DNA of 64,000 nt, from contig NZ_CP108032.1 in assembly GCF_036169555.1 (NCBI RefSeq), positions 1,550,001-1,614,000 on the forward strand, in the 5' to 3' direction. Positions within the stretch are counted from its first letter, which is position 1; the number at the start of each line of letters is the position of its first letter. The translations under genes and the position numbers were made by a program. The stretch is from Streptomyces sp. NBC_00306 (GTDB taxonomy: Bacteria; Actinomycetota; Actinomycetes; Streptomycetales; Streptomycetaceae). Shown here piece by piece: positions 32,100 to 40,222 of the stretch. Below the pieces are notes generated by a model that was not told the DNA's origin, ran no database searches, and saw only the letters and a list, made by a program, of their open reading frames with translations.

Positions 32100-33860
32100 G
32101 TGCCCGAGAATCAACTGATCGCCGGGCGTTACCGACTGCTGAGCCCTCTGGGCGAAGGCGGTATGGGTGTGGTGTGGCGCGCCCGCGACGAGGTGCTGGC
32201 CCGCGAGGTCGCGGTCAAGGAGGTGCGGGCGCCCGCCGGTCTGGGCACCGCGGACGAGCGCCGGCTCTACCAGCGCCTGGAGCGGGAGGCGTGGGCCGCG
32301 GGCCGGATCTCGCACCGCAATGTGGTCACCGTCTACGACGTGGCCACCGAGGACGGCCGCCCGTGGATCGTGATGGAACTGGTCCGCGGGCTCGCCCTGT
32401 CCGACGTCCTGGAGGCGGAGGGCCCGCTCACCCCGCAGCGTGCGGCCCACGTCGGCGCCGAGGTGCTCGCCGCGCTGCGCGCCGCGCACGAGGCGGGCGT
32501 ACTGCATCGCGATGTGAAGCCGGGAAACGTCCTCGTCGCCAACGACGGACGGGTGGTGCTCACCGACTTCGGCATCGCGACGGTCGAGGGCACCTCCAAC
32601 CTCACGATGACGGGCGAGCTCATCGGCTCGCCCGAATTCCTCGCACCCGAGCGGGCACTCGGCCGCAACCCGGGTCCGGAGTCCGACCTCTGGTCCCTCG
32701 GCGTCCTGCTGTACGCGGCCGTCGAGGGCATCACCCCGTTCCGCCAGAACACTCCGCTGAGCACCCTGCGGGCCGTAGTGGACGAGGAGTTGCCGCCTCC
32801 GCGCCGGGCCGCTGAGCTGACACCGGTGATCGCCGGGCTGCTGCGCAAGGACCCGGCGGACCGGCTCCCGGCGGACGAGGCCGAGCGGATGCTACGGGTG
32901 GTGGGCGCGGGCGGGACGGCGCGGACGTCCGTACCGCCGGTGTCGGGTCCGTACAGCCCCACGATGACGTCCACGTCGCCGGGCACTCCCCCGCCCACCG
33001 GACCGGGACGGCCGGTGCCAGCGACGGCGGGCCTGGCTGCCACGGCGCCGACTCCCGCTCCGCGGCAGGGACATCCCCGTCGGGCGAAGGTGGCACTGGC
33101 CGCGGGCATCGCGGTTCTGCTGCTCGCCGCCGGCGGTCTGGCCTGGGCGCTGGCCGGTAACGACAAGGGCAACGGCAACGGCACGAACGCGGGCGACGAC
33201 GGGGGCGGCACCGGAACTTCCGGCGCCGCGACCGCGGGTACCGCCGGCACCGGCAGTTCGCCCGACGCCACCGGTGGCGACACCGGCACGGAGACGGAAG
33301 ACGGCGGGAGCGGCGGCGACGGCGGTGCGACGGGAGGCAACGGCGCGTCGACGCACGACCGTCCGCAGACCGTCTCGGTCCACATCAGCACCGTGCACGA
33401 CAGCTATGCGGGCACCTGCCCGCCACCGGAGGCCGAGGCTCCGGCCTTCCGGGCGACCATCACGGTCGGCCGGGTGCCCGCCGCCGTCGAGTACCGCTGG
33501 GCCACCGAGAGCGGCAAGGGCTCCGACACGGGCTGGAAGACCCTGCGGTTCGGCTCGGGGGACGGAAAGCAGCGGGAGATCAACCACATCGAACGGAACT
33601 ACCGGAACGACGCGGCGGGCGACACGTACCACGACCGGATCCGCGTGGAGATCCGGAAACCGGTCGAGGCACGGTCCGGTTGGGTCGACTTCTCGGTCAC
33701 CTGCGACGAGGAGTCCCCGTCGGGCGGGGACTCCTCGTCGCCGGACGGGGAGTCCTACTCGCCCGACACCGGAGGCGGCGCGGACGTGGCGGACCCGGCT
33801 GACCCGGTGGACAGCGCGGCTGCCGCGGTCGGACGGACAGGGCTCACACGCGCGAGGTGA
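32100..33860 (+). CDS. Receptor-type Ser/Thr protein kinase (PknB family)
   Basis: 586 aa from GTG (MPENQLIAGRYRLL); ATG at 32088 is an alternative. Kinase motifs: GEGGMGVVW, invariant Lys40 in VAVKE, HRDVKPGN with Asp138, DFG with Asp156, and SPEFLAPE. A Pro/Thr-rich linker precedes one transmembrane helix (331-352). Outside are a Gly/Thr-rich linker and a compact domain of about 115 residues bounded by two Cys (TCPPPE and FSVTC), Ig-like in appearance and not PASTA. The 55-base gap after the NicO gene suggests cotranscription. The 3' end overlaps the convergent lipase gene by 17 bases. Confidence 0.92.
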   Translation: MPENQLIAGRYRLLSPLGEGGMGVVWRARDEVLAREVAVKEVRAPAGLGTADERRLYQRLEREAWAAGRISHRNVVTVYDVATEDGRPWIVMELVRGLALSDVLEAEGPLTPQRAAHVGAEVLAALRAAHEAGVLHRDVKPGNVLVANDGRVVLTDFGIATVEGTSNLTMTGELIGSPEFLAPERALGRNPGPESDLWSLGVLLYAAVEGITPFRQNTPLSTLRAVVDEELPPPRRAAELTPVIAGLLRKDPADRLPADEAERMLRVVGAGGTARTSVPPVSGPYSPTMTSTSPGTPPPTGPGRPVPATAGLAATAPTPAPRQGHPRRAKVALAAGIAVLLLAAGGLAWALAGNDKGNGNGTNAGDDGGGTGTSGAATAGTAGTGSSPDATGGDTGTETEDGGSGGDGGATGGNGASTHDRPQTVSVHISTVHDSYAGTCPPPEAEAPAFRATITVGRVPAAVEYRWATESGKGSDTGWKTLRFGSGDGKQREINHIERNYRNDAAGDTYHDRIRVEIRKPVEARSGWVDFSVTCDEESPSGGDSSSPDGESYSPDTGGGADVADPADPVDSAAAAVGRTGLTRAR

Positions 33861-34653
33861 AGCTGGGCAGATAGCCGCCGGACTGCCCGGCGGCGGTGGG
33901 GTGGTACGACTCGCCGATGTTGAGCCAGTTCACGCTGTGCAGCCACGCCGAGCCGGAGCAGATCTCGTGTCCGGTGAAGGCGGGGACGACGTCGGCGAAG
34001 TCGTAGCCGTGGTTCGCTGCGCGCTTCGCGATGGCGGCGTTGAGGTAGTCGGCGGCCGAGTTGATCGCGGACCGTTCGTTCTCGCTGAGGCCGGCGAGGC
34101 AGCTGCCGCCCAGCTTGTAGAAGCGGGGGTAGCCGAGGACGACGACCTGGGCCGAAGGGGCCCGGGAGCTGATGGCCGTGTACACGGAGTCGAGTTGTCC
34201 GGGCAGGGTCGTGTTGACGTACGAGCGGGCCTGGTTGATGCGGTTGATGCAGGTGGCCTCCGACTGGAGGACACAGGTGGTCATCACGTCGGAGAAGCCG
34301 GCGTCGTTGCCGCCGATGGTGATGGAGACCAGATCGGTGGCGGAGTTGAGGGGGGCGAGCTGGCCGGAGAGAACATCACCCGTACGAGCGCCCGAGCAAG
34401 CGGTGAACGCGAACGACGAGGGTGAATGGGCGGCGGCCCAGAGCTTGGGGTAGGCGCGGGTGCTGCGCTTGCAGTTGCCGCTGGCGCTGTCGTAGCTGCC
34501 GGCTCCGACTCCGGATGAGTAGGAGTCGCCCAGCGCCACGTAGTCAAGGGCGAGGGCTCGGTCGTCGGCCTGCGCCTGTCCGGCTCCGGTGAGAGCGAGA
34601 ACGGCGCCGAGGAGGAGTGAGGATGAGAATGCCGCGATTCGGGACAGTTTCAT
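33844..34653 (-). CDS. Secreted SGNH/GDSL lipase
   Basis: 269 aa from ATG (MKLSRIAAF). Signal peptide cleaved after about GQAQA. The SGNH blocks are complete: GDSYSSG with the nucleophile Ser, a Gly block in ACSGARTGDV, GGNDAG with the Asn, and SYHPTAAGQ with the catalytic Asp/His dyad region. Six Cys suggest three disulfides. Very similar to known Streptomyces extracellular GDSL lipases (S. rimosus type). It hydrolyses esters of medium and long acyl chains outside the cell. Convergent with the kinase gene. Confidence 0.95.
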   Translation of the reverse strand: MKLSRIAAFSSSLLLGAVLALTGAGQAQADDRALALDYVALGDSYSSGVGAGSYDSASGNCKRSTRAYPKLWAAAHSPSSFAFTACSGARTGDVLSGQLAPLNSATDLVSITIGGNDAGFSDVMTTCVLQSEATCINRINQARSYVNTTLPGQLDSVYTAISSRAPSAQVVVLGYPRFYKLGGSCLAGLSENERSAINSAADYLNAAIAKRAANHGYDFADVVPAFTGHEICSGSAWLHSVNWLNIGESYHPTAAGQSGGYLPSFTSRV

Positions 34654-34818
34654 GGAACCTCCCTTTAGCAGGATCCCTGCCTCAACTTTCGTAGCAGGGC
34701 CCATACTTCACCGGAAGTGTCCATGCCAAAAATTCCTATGGTCGTCTTGACGCCACCAGACGTGCTGGTCAGCATGAGGGCGTCGCATCCGACGCCTGGG
34801 GGGGGGGTTGAGTCGGCC

Positions 34819-35286
34819 ATGCAGACCATCAAGAACAAGCCACCACCGGCCGCGTCGGATCTCCTGCCGGTGGCCGCCGGCGCGGCGTTCGCCGTGTCGG
34901 GTGTCGGCGTCGTGCTGGCCCTCGCGGGCGTCCAGTCGCCATTGCGCGCGCCGTTCGTGCTCTTCTTCCTCTTCGCGGGGCCCGCCTGCGGGCTGTTCGC
35001 CGCACTGTCCGGATTCGACCCCGCCGTCCGTGCGGCCGTCGCCGCCGCCGGAGCCGTCGGCATCGGCCTACTCGCCGCCCTGCCGGCCTCGTCCCTGCAC
35101 ATCCTCGACGTCGGCGGTGGGGTCGTCGCCGTCGCGGTGATCACCGCCCTGCTGTTCCTGTGGGCGCCCGCGCGCCGAATGCGGAATCCGGGGTCCGGCA
35201 CACCTAGTGATCAATTCCTGAAAGCGATCAAGAAAATTCGATCAGGAAGCGCTGCGTTCTCCATCCGATTCGGGGCCAAAAAGTAA
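34819..35286 (+). CDS. Small multi-spanning membrane protein upstream of glycosyltransferase operon
   Basis: 155 aa from ATG (MQTIKNKPPPAAS). Four hydrophobic segments between residues 13 and 120 are followed by a basic cytoplasmic tail (KAIKKIRSGS). No family recognised. A run of ten Gs ends 11 bases before the start, and the frame is open upstream of it, so length change in the run could alter an N-terminal extension. It probably belongs with the glycan genes downstream, although a 335-base gap separates them. Confidence 0.65.
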   Translation: MQTIKNKPPPAASDLLPVAAGAAFAVSGVGVVLALAGVQSPLRAPFVLFFLFAGPACGLFAALSGFDPAVRAAVAAAGAVGIGLLAALPASSLHILDVGGGVVAVAVITALLFLWAPARRMRNPGSGTPSDQFLKAIKKIRSGSAAFSIRFGAKK

Positions 35287-35621
35287 AAAAGCGAGACCGG
35301 GGTCCAGGTCTTGCCATACAGTCCTAATCATCAATACCGTCGTACATCCACCCGCAACGGTCCATCACGCAAGCGGCACTAGGGGAGGGCTCAAGCGTCG
35401 CGATGGCTTCGAAGCGGGAGGGGCGGTAGGGGGGTGCCGTGCTCGGTTTTCGTGCTCTTAGCCGAGTCGTAATGCCGCGCGGCCAGTTCTGCAACTCACC
35501 CAAAGGTACGGAGGGTTATTCGGCATTGGCGGGTGAGAAGTAAACCCCCCTTTCAAACCGGACACTCATCCGGATCGCCCGTGGGGCGGGCGGTCCACCG
35601 GTGGAGAGGGAAAACTGCATC
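35287..35621. other. AT-richer leader region before the glycosyltransferase operon
   Basis: 335 bases, clearly less GC-rich than the genes, presumably promoter and leader. It contains a short frame at 35439-35543 (GTG start, 34 codons, GGTAGGGGGG upstream), but its third-position GC is low, so I do not call it a gene. No hairpin terminator or known operator was identified. Confidence 0.5.
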
Positions 35622-36461
35622 ATGAGCTCAGTCCTGCACCCGGCCGCTCCGGGGCAAGATCCGTCGGTGAACGAAGTGAGCCGTATATCTGCCGTCTACC
35701 GGCCGATCTCGTCCCATCTCGCCATCACACCGCCGGTCAGCGTCGTGATTCCCGCAATGAACGAGGCGGAGAATCTGCCGTACGTCTTCAAGACACTTCC
35801 GCACTGGATTCACGAAGTCGTCCTGGTCGACGGCAATTCCAGTGACAACACCGTCGAGGTCGCCCGCGAACTGTGGCCGGACGTCAAGGTCGTCAAACAG
35901 GCCGGCAAGGGCAAAGGGGATGCCCTGATCAGCGGATTCGCCGCCTGCACCGGCGACATCATCGTCATGGTCGACGCGGACGGTTCGGCCGACGGAAACG
36001 AGATCGTCTCCTATGTCTCGGCGCTCGTCTCGGGAGCCGACTTCGCCAAGGGTTCGCGTTTCGCCAACGGCGGCGGCACCGACGACATGACACCGATCCG
36101 CAAGCTCGGCAACCGGATTCTGTGCGCCGTCGTCAACGCCAAGTTCGGGGCGAGATACACCGACCTCTGCTACGGCTACAACGCCTTCTGGAAACACTGC
36201 CTCGGCGACATCGACCTCGACTGCACCGGGTTCGAGATCGAGACCCTGATGAACATCCGCGTCGTCAAGGCCGGCCTGCGGGTCCAGGAGGTTCCCAGCC
36301 ACGAGTACCTGCGCATCCACGGCGTCAGCAATCTGCGCGCCGTCCGGGACGGCCTGCGTGTGCTCAAGGTGATCCTCAAGGAGAAGGGCGCGCGCCGCGC
36401 CCAGCGCACCCGCCACGCGGCGGCGCCCGACGTGACGGTCCCCCGGGGAGAGACGTCTTGA
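35622..36461 (+). CDS. GT2 glycosyltransferase (DPM1/polyprenyl-phosphate type)
   Basis: 279 aa from ATG; no transmembrane helix. GT-A fold: PVSVVIPAMNEAENL, VVLVDGNSSDNT, and the metal-binding DXD as VDADGSADG (near 112), then KGSRFANGGG. The pattern is close to dolichyl-phosphate mannose synthase-like enzymes that charge a polyprenyl-phosphate carrier at the membrane. First gene of a tight three-gene operon: its TGA overlaps the TTG start of the next glycosyltransferase. Confidence 0.92.
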   Translation: MSSVLHPAAPGQDPSVNEVSRISAVYRPISSHLAITPPVSVVIPAMNEAENLPYVFKTLPHWIHEVVLVDGNSSDNTVEVARELWPDVKVVKQAGKGKGDALISGFAACTGDIIVMVDADGSADGNEIVSYVSALVSGADFAKGSRFANGGGTDDMTPIRKLGNRILCAVVNAKFGARYTDLCYGYNAFWKHCLGDIDLDCTGFEIETLMNIRVVKAGLRVQEVPSHEYLRIHGVSNLRAVRDGLRVLKVILKEKGARRAQRTRHAAAPDVTVPRGETS

Positions 36462-37582
36462 GCGACCGCCGGTTCTCGGTGGTGATCTGCGTCTACACCG
36501 AGGACCGCTGGGAGGACATCCTCGCGGCCGTCGACTCGGTGCGGACGCAGTCGCTGCCGGCTCTCGAGACGCTGCTCGTGGTGGACCACAATCCCGCCCT
36601 GCTCGCCCGGCTCCGGGAGGAGTACAAGGAGTTCGGCGCGCACGGCGGGTCCGCCGCGGAAGGTGAGGAGGTGCGGGTGCTCGCCAACGCGGGCCCCCGC
36701 GGCCTCTCCGCGGGCCGCAACACCGGCATCGCCGTGGCCCGCGGTGAGTTCGTCGCCTTCCTCGACGACGACGCCGTGGCCGAGCGCGACTGGCTGCGGT
36801 ACTTCGCCGAGGGGTACGAAGACCCGCGGGTGATGGCGGTCGGCGGCCGGACCACGGCCGCCTGGGCGTCGGGACGCAGGCCGCGGTGGTTCCCGGAGGA
36901 GTTCGACTGGGTCGTCGGCTGCACCTACCGCGGGCTGCCGCCGGGCAAGGTGCGGGTCCGCAATGTGCTGGGCGGCAACGCCTCGTTCCGGCGCAGCGCG
37001 TTCGACGCCTCCGGCGGCTTCGCCACCGGCATCGGCCGCGACGGCGACAAACGGCCGCTGGGCTGCGAGGAGACCGAACTGTGCATCCGGCTCGCCGAAG
37101 CGCTGCCGGAAGCGGTCCTCCTCATCGACGACCGCGCGGTCATCCACCACAAGGTCCCGGCCGTCCGGGAACGGTTCGCCTACTTCCGTACCCGCTCCTA
37201 CGCCGAGGGGCTTTCCAAGGCACTGGTGGCCCGGAGTGTGGGCGCGGACAAGGGGCTGGAGTCCGAACGCCGCTACACCACACGGGTTCTGCCCGCGGGA
37301 GTGGTGCGCGGACTGAGGGACGCGGTGCTCGGCCGGCCGGGTGGCGCGGGCCGGGCCGGCGCGATCGTCGCCGGTGTCGCCGCGGCTGCCGGCGGCTATG
37401 CGGTGGGCAGCGCCCGGGCCCGCCGCGGCGGGGTCACCTTCTCGTCGGGCCCGATCGCGCCCGTGCCGGACGGGTCGCCGGTGCCGGACACTTCGCTCAC
37501 GTCGTCCGTACCGTCCGAGTCACCCACGTCGTCCGTGTCCACGGCCTCCACGGCCTCCACGGCAGGAGGTCACAGCGGTTGA
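36458..37582 (+). CDS. GT2 glycosyltransferase with hydrophobic C-terminal segment
   Basis: 374 aa from a TTG start in a TTGA overlap, supported by GGGGAG eight bases upstream. GT-A motifs: FSVVICVYTEDRW, the DXD in FLDDDAVAERDW (near 107), and GGNASFRRSAFDASGGF. The region near 325 (AGAIVAGVAAAAGGYAVG) is hydrophobic enough to touch the membrane, and a Ser/Thr/Pro-rich tail follows. It probably extends a cell-surface glycan. Coupled at both ends by TTGA overlaps. Confidence 0.9.
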   Translation: MSDRRFSVVICVYTEDRWEDILAAVDSVRTQSLPALETLLVVDHNPALLARLREEYKEFGAHGGSAAEGEEVRVLANAGPRGLSAGRNTGIAVARGEFVAFLDDDAVAERDWLRYFAEGYEDPRVMAVGGRTTAAWASGRRPRWFPEEFDWVVGCTYRGLPPGKVRVRNVLGGNASFRRSAFDASGGFATGIGRDGDKRPLGCEETELCIRLAEALPEAVLLIDDRAVIHHKVPAVRERFAYFRTRSYAEGLSKALVARSVGADKGLESERRYTTRVLPAGVVRGLRDAVLGRPGGAGRAGAIVAGVAAAAGGYAVGSARARRGGVTFSSGPIAPVPDGSPVPDTSLTSSVPSESPTSSVSTASTASTAGGHSG

Positions 37583-38382
37583 ACCGGCCCGTCCCCATCC
37601 TGATGTACCACGCCGTCGCGCACCGACCGTCCGAGGAGACGCTCGGTCTCTCGGTCACCCCTGACGCCTTCGCCGAGCAGCTCGATCTGCTCCACAAGCG
37701 CGGGTTCACGCCGGTGACGACGTCGGAGCTGGCCGGTGCCTGGCGGTCGGGCGGCAGCCGTCCGCTGCCGCACCGGCCGGTGCTGATCACCTTCGACGAC
37801 GGCTACGAGGGCGTGCACCGGCACGCCCTTCCCGTCCTCGCCGGACACGGATTCACCTCGACGCTGTTCGTCTCGACCGGCTGGCTGCGCGGTGAACACA
37901 ACGAGGGCGGCGCGCTCGACACGATGCTCGACTGGGACCAGGTGCGTGAACTGGCCGCCGCGGGCACGGAGATCGGCGGCCACACCCACACCCATCCCCA
38001 GATGGACCAGCTCGACGACGAGCGGCTGCGGTACGAGACCGTCCGCTGCCGCGACATCATCGCCGGTGAACTGGGCGGGCCGCCCGTCTCCTTCGCCTAC
38101 CCCTACGGCTACTCCAGCCGCCGGGTACGGCGGACGGTCCGGGAGGCGGGCTTCACCCAGTCGCTCGCCGTGGGCAACGCACTCGCCCGCCGCGCCCAGG
38201 GCCCGTACGCCCTGGAACGCGTGACCGTACGGCGCAGCACGGACATCGCGGAGTTCGAGCAGTTGATCGAAGGGCGGGCCGTCGCCAGGAACTTCGCCAG
38301 GGACCGTGCCCTCACCAAGGGGTACGCCGTCGTGCGCAGGACACGCCGGGCCGTGACACTGCTCCGGGAGGCCCGCACCTGA
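37579..38382 (+). CDS. NodB-domain polysaccharide deacetylase
   Basis: 267 aa from a TTG start overlapping the previous stop, with AGGAGGT upstream; no signal peptide. NodB signatures: ILMYHAV, the catalytic TFDDGYEG (Asp pair, near 74), the zinc ligands in GGHTHTHPQM, and FAYPYGY. The family removes N-acetyl groups from hexosamine polymers. Lack of a secretion signal suggests action on a lipid-linked or cytoplasmic-face intermediate. Last gene of the GT2-GT2-deacetylase operon. Confidence 0.93.
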   Translation: MNRPVPILMYHAVAHRPSEETLGLSVTPDAFAEQLDLLHKRGFTPVTTSELAGAWRSGGSRPLPHRPVLITFDDGYEGVHRHALPVLAGHGFTSTLFVSTGWLRGEHNEGGALDTMLDWDQVRELAAAGTEIGGHTHTHPQMDQLDDERLRYETVRCRDIIAGELGGPPVSFAYPYGYSSRRVRRTVREAGFTQSLAVGNALARRAQGPYALERVTVRRSTDIAEFEQLIEGRAVARNFARDRALTKGYAVVRRTRRAVTLLREART

Positions 38383-38459
38383 TGCCACCACCGGGCGCGG
38401 CCCCACCGGAACGCGCCACCGGTCAAAACACCGTGCGCGGACAGGTCCGGTGACGGATC

Positions 38460-39560
38460 ATGGGCCCCATGTCCGCACAGCCTCAAGACGCACTGCCGAT
38501 CCGGCTCAACGTCGACGACAGCGATTCGCCGTCGGATGTCGTCGACGCGCTGTTCCTCGGCCGTTTCGCGACGGGCGAGCAGCCGCACTCCCACAGCTCC
38601 TCCATCGACCGCGTCAAGTCCGGGGCCACCCTGCTGCCGCCGTCGGCCACCGTGCTGCGCTCGGCCCGCGACGACGACCGCAGTGCCGTGCTCGCCGAGG
38701 GCGAGGGCTGGACCCTGCTGGTGTCCCGCTGGAACCGCGGGGCCGATGTCACGGTGACGGCGGTCAGCGAGGAGCTGGCGGAGAAGATCCTCAAGGCGAC
38801 GACGGACGGCGCGGAGGACGAACCCGAGCCGCAGCCGGAGAACGTGACGATGGGGTTCTGGTACGTCTCCCCGCGGCGCGGCCCGCACCGCACGACCCGC
38901 CAGATCGCCGCCGGCACCTGGGAAGAGGTGCGGTCCAACTACACGGCGCCGGTGGCCGACGCGATGGACCGGCTGATGAAGGTGACGCCCGACGACATCG
39001 CGGGCCGGCTGCTCCTGCTGCACGGCCCGCCGGGCACGGGCAAGACGTCCGCGCTGCGCACGCTGGCCCGGTCCTGGCGGGACTGGTGCCAGGTCGACTG
39101 CGTACTGGACCCGGAGCGGCTGTTCAACGACGTCGGCTATCTGATGGACATCGCGATCGGCGAGGACGACGGCACCGCCAAGGGACGCTGGCGGCTGCTG
39201 CTCCTGGAGGACTGCGACGAGCTGATCCGCGGCGAGGCCAAGCACACGGCGGGCCAGGCACTGTCCCGACTGCTCAACCTCACCGACGGGCTGCTCGGAC
39301 AGGGCCGGAACGTCCTGGTGGGCGTCACGACCAACGAGGACCTGGAGCGCCTCCACCCGGCGGTGGTCCGCCCGGGCCGCTGTCTGGCCCGCATCGAGGT
39401 GGGCTCGCTGACCCGCACGGAGGCGGTGAACTGGCTGGGCACGGAGGAGGGCGTGGGCCGCGAGGGCGCGACCCTGGCCGAGCTGTACGCCCTGCGCCGC
39501 GGCCACAGCCCGGCGTCGGTCCCGAACCAGCAGGGCGTGGACGCGGGGCTGTACCTCTAG
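38460..39560 (+). CDS. AAA ATPase with N-terminal DUF5925-like domain
   Basis: 366 aa (ATG at 38460; ATG at 38469 is possible). The N-terminal 150 residues match the actinobacterial DUF5925 type. The AAA core has Walker A GPPGTGKTS (near 188), Walker B LLLLEDCDE, sensor 1 VGVTTNED and an arginine-finger region HPAVVRPGRC. It resembles the AAA proteins of the Cdc48/BCS1 group in actinomycetes. Client unknown. The C-terminal helical lid is short. Confidence 0.85.
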   Translation: MGPMSAQPQDALPIRLNVDDSDSPSDVVDALFLGRFATGEQPHSHSSSIDRVKSGATLLPPSATVLRSARDDDRSAVLAEGEGWTLLVSRWNRGADVTVTAVSEELAEKILKATTDGAEDEPEPQPENVTMGFWYVSPRRGPHRTTRQIAAGTWEEVRSNYTAPVADAMDRLMKVTPDDIAGRLLLLHGPPGTGKTSALRTLARSWRDWCQVDCVLDPERLFNDVGYLMDIAIGEDDGTAKGRWRLLLLEDCDELIRGEAKHTAGQALSRLLNLTDGLLGQGRNVLVGVTTNEDLERLHPAVVRPGRCLARIEVGSLTRTEAVNWLGTEEGVGREGATLAELYALRRGHSPASVPNQQGVDAGLYL

Positions 39561-39630
39561 GGACGGCGTCCCGGACCGGCGTCGCGACTGACATCTCGGC
39601 CCCGGCCTCCCGACCGGCGTCACGGACCGA

Positions 39631-39759
39631 CCTCGCGGAGATTTCCGGACGCGCCGCCCCGGACCGGCCTCCCGACCGACGTCACGGACCGACGTCACGA
39701 CCGACGTCACGGACCGACGTCGCGACCGGCCTCCGGACCGGCCTCGCGGAGATTTCCGG
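39631..39759. repeat. Short tandem and direct repeats between AAA and GntR genes
   Basis: CCTCGCGGAGATTTCCGG occurs at 39631-39648 and 39742-39759, 111 bases apart. Between them a 25-bp unit built of two GACCGACGTCAC segments is repeated at 39674-39698 and 39699-39723 with one mismatch. No gene is seen here; the region separates convergent genes. Confidence 0.7.
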
Positions 39760-39776
39760 GCGCGCCGCCGCGGACC

Positions 39777-40151
39777 TCAGGTGCCGTACGCCGCGCGCAG
39801 CGCGTCCGAGACGGCGGCCTCCGCAGCCGCCCGCGTCAGTCCGAGGCGCCGTGCCTCCGCCGCGTACTCCCCCGCCGCCACGGCGGCCCGCCGCTCGGCG
39901 GCGTCCCCCGCAGCCGCCACGAACGTCCCGTTCCGCCCGCGCGTCTCGATCACCCCGTCCCCCTCCAGCGCGCGGTACGCCTTGGCGACCGTGTTCGACG
40001 CCAGCCCCAGCTCCTCCGCCAGCCCGCGCACGGTGGGCAGCTTGTACCCGACAGGCAGCCGCCCGGACCGGGCCCGGGCGGAAATCTGCGCGCGCAGTTG
40101 TTCGTACGGGGCGGTCGCGGAGTCCGCGTCGATGGCGATCTTCAAGGTCAC
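39777..40151 (-). CDS. YtrA-subfamily GntR regulator
   Basis: 124 aa from GTG (a TTG two codons later is possible). wHTH: APYEQLRAQISARARSG, then LPTVRGLAEELGLASNTVAKAYRALEGDGVI and the RGRNGTFV wing. The short helical C-terminal tail without a large ligand domain is typical of the YtrA subfamily, usually linked to ABC transporters. None is adjacent here. By position, from memory, it may be the orthologue of S. coelicolor SCO1728. Divergent from the GNAT gene. Confidence 0.9.
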   Translation of the reverse strand: MTLKIAIDADSATAPYEQLRAQISARARSGRLPVGYKLPTVRGLAEELGLASNTVAKAYRALEGDGVIETRGRNGTFVAAAGDAAERRAAVAAGEYAAEARRLGLTRAAAEAAVSDALRAAYGT

Positions 40152-40222
40152 CCTTCCGATTCTCCCCCACCGGCGGAAATTGGGAGGCGACACGTCCGGG
40201 CGCGCGCGTAGCGTCGGCGACC

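Noticed and set aside
34717..34818. N-terminal extension of the membrane protein from ATG 34717
   Set aside because: It crosses a ten-G run and lacks coding character. The ATG at 34819 gives a conventional protein.
35439..35543. 34-codon frame with a ribosome-site-like G-rich stretch upstream of the GT2 operon
   Set aside because: Third-position GC is low and the region is AT-rich promoter-like. Not enough to call a leader peptide.
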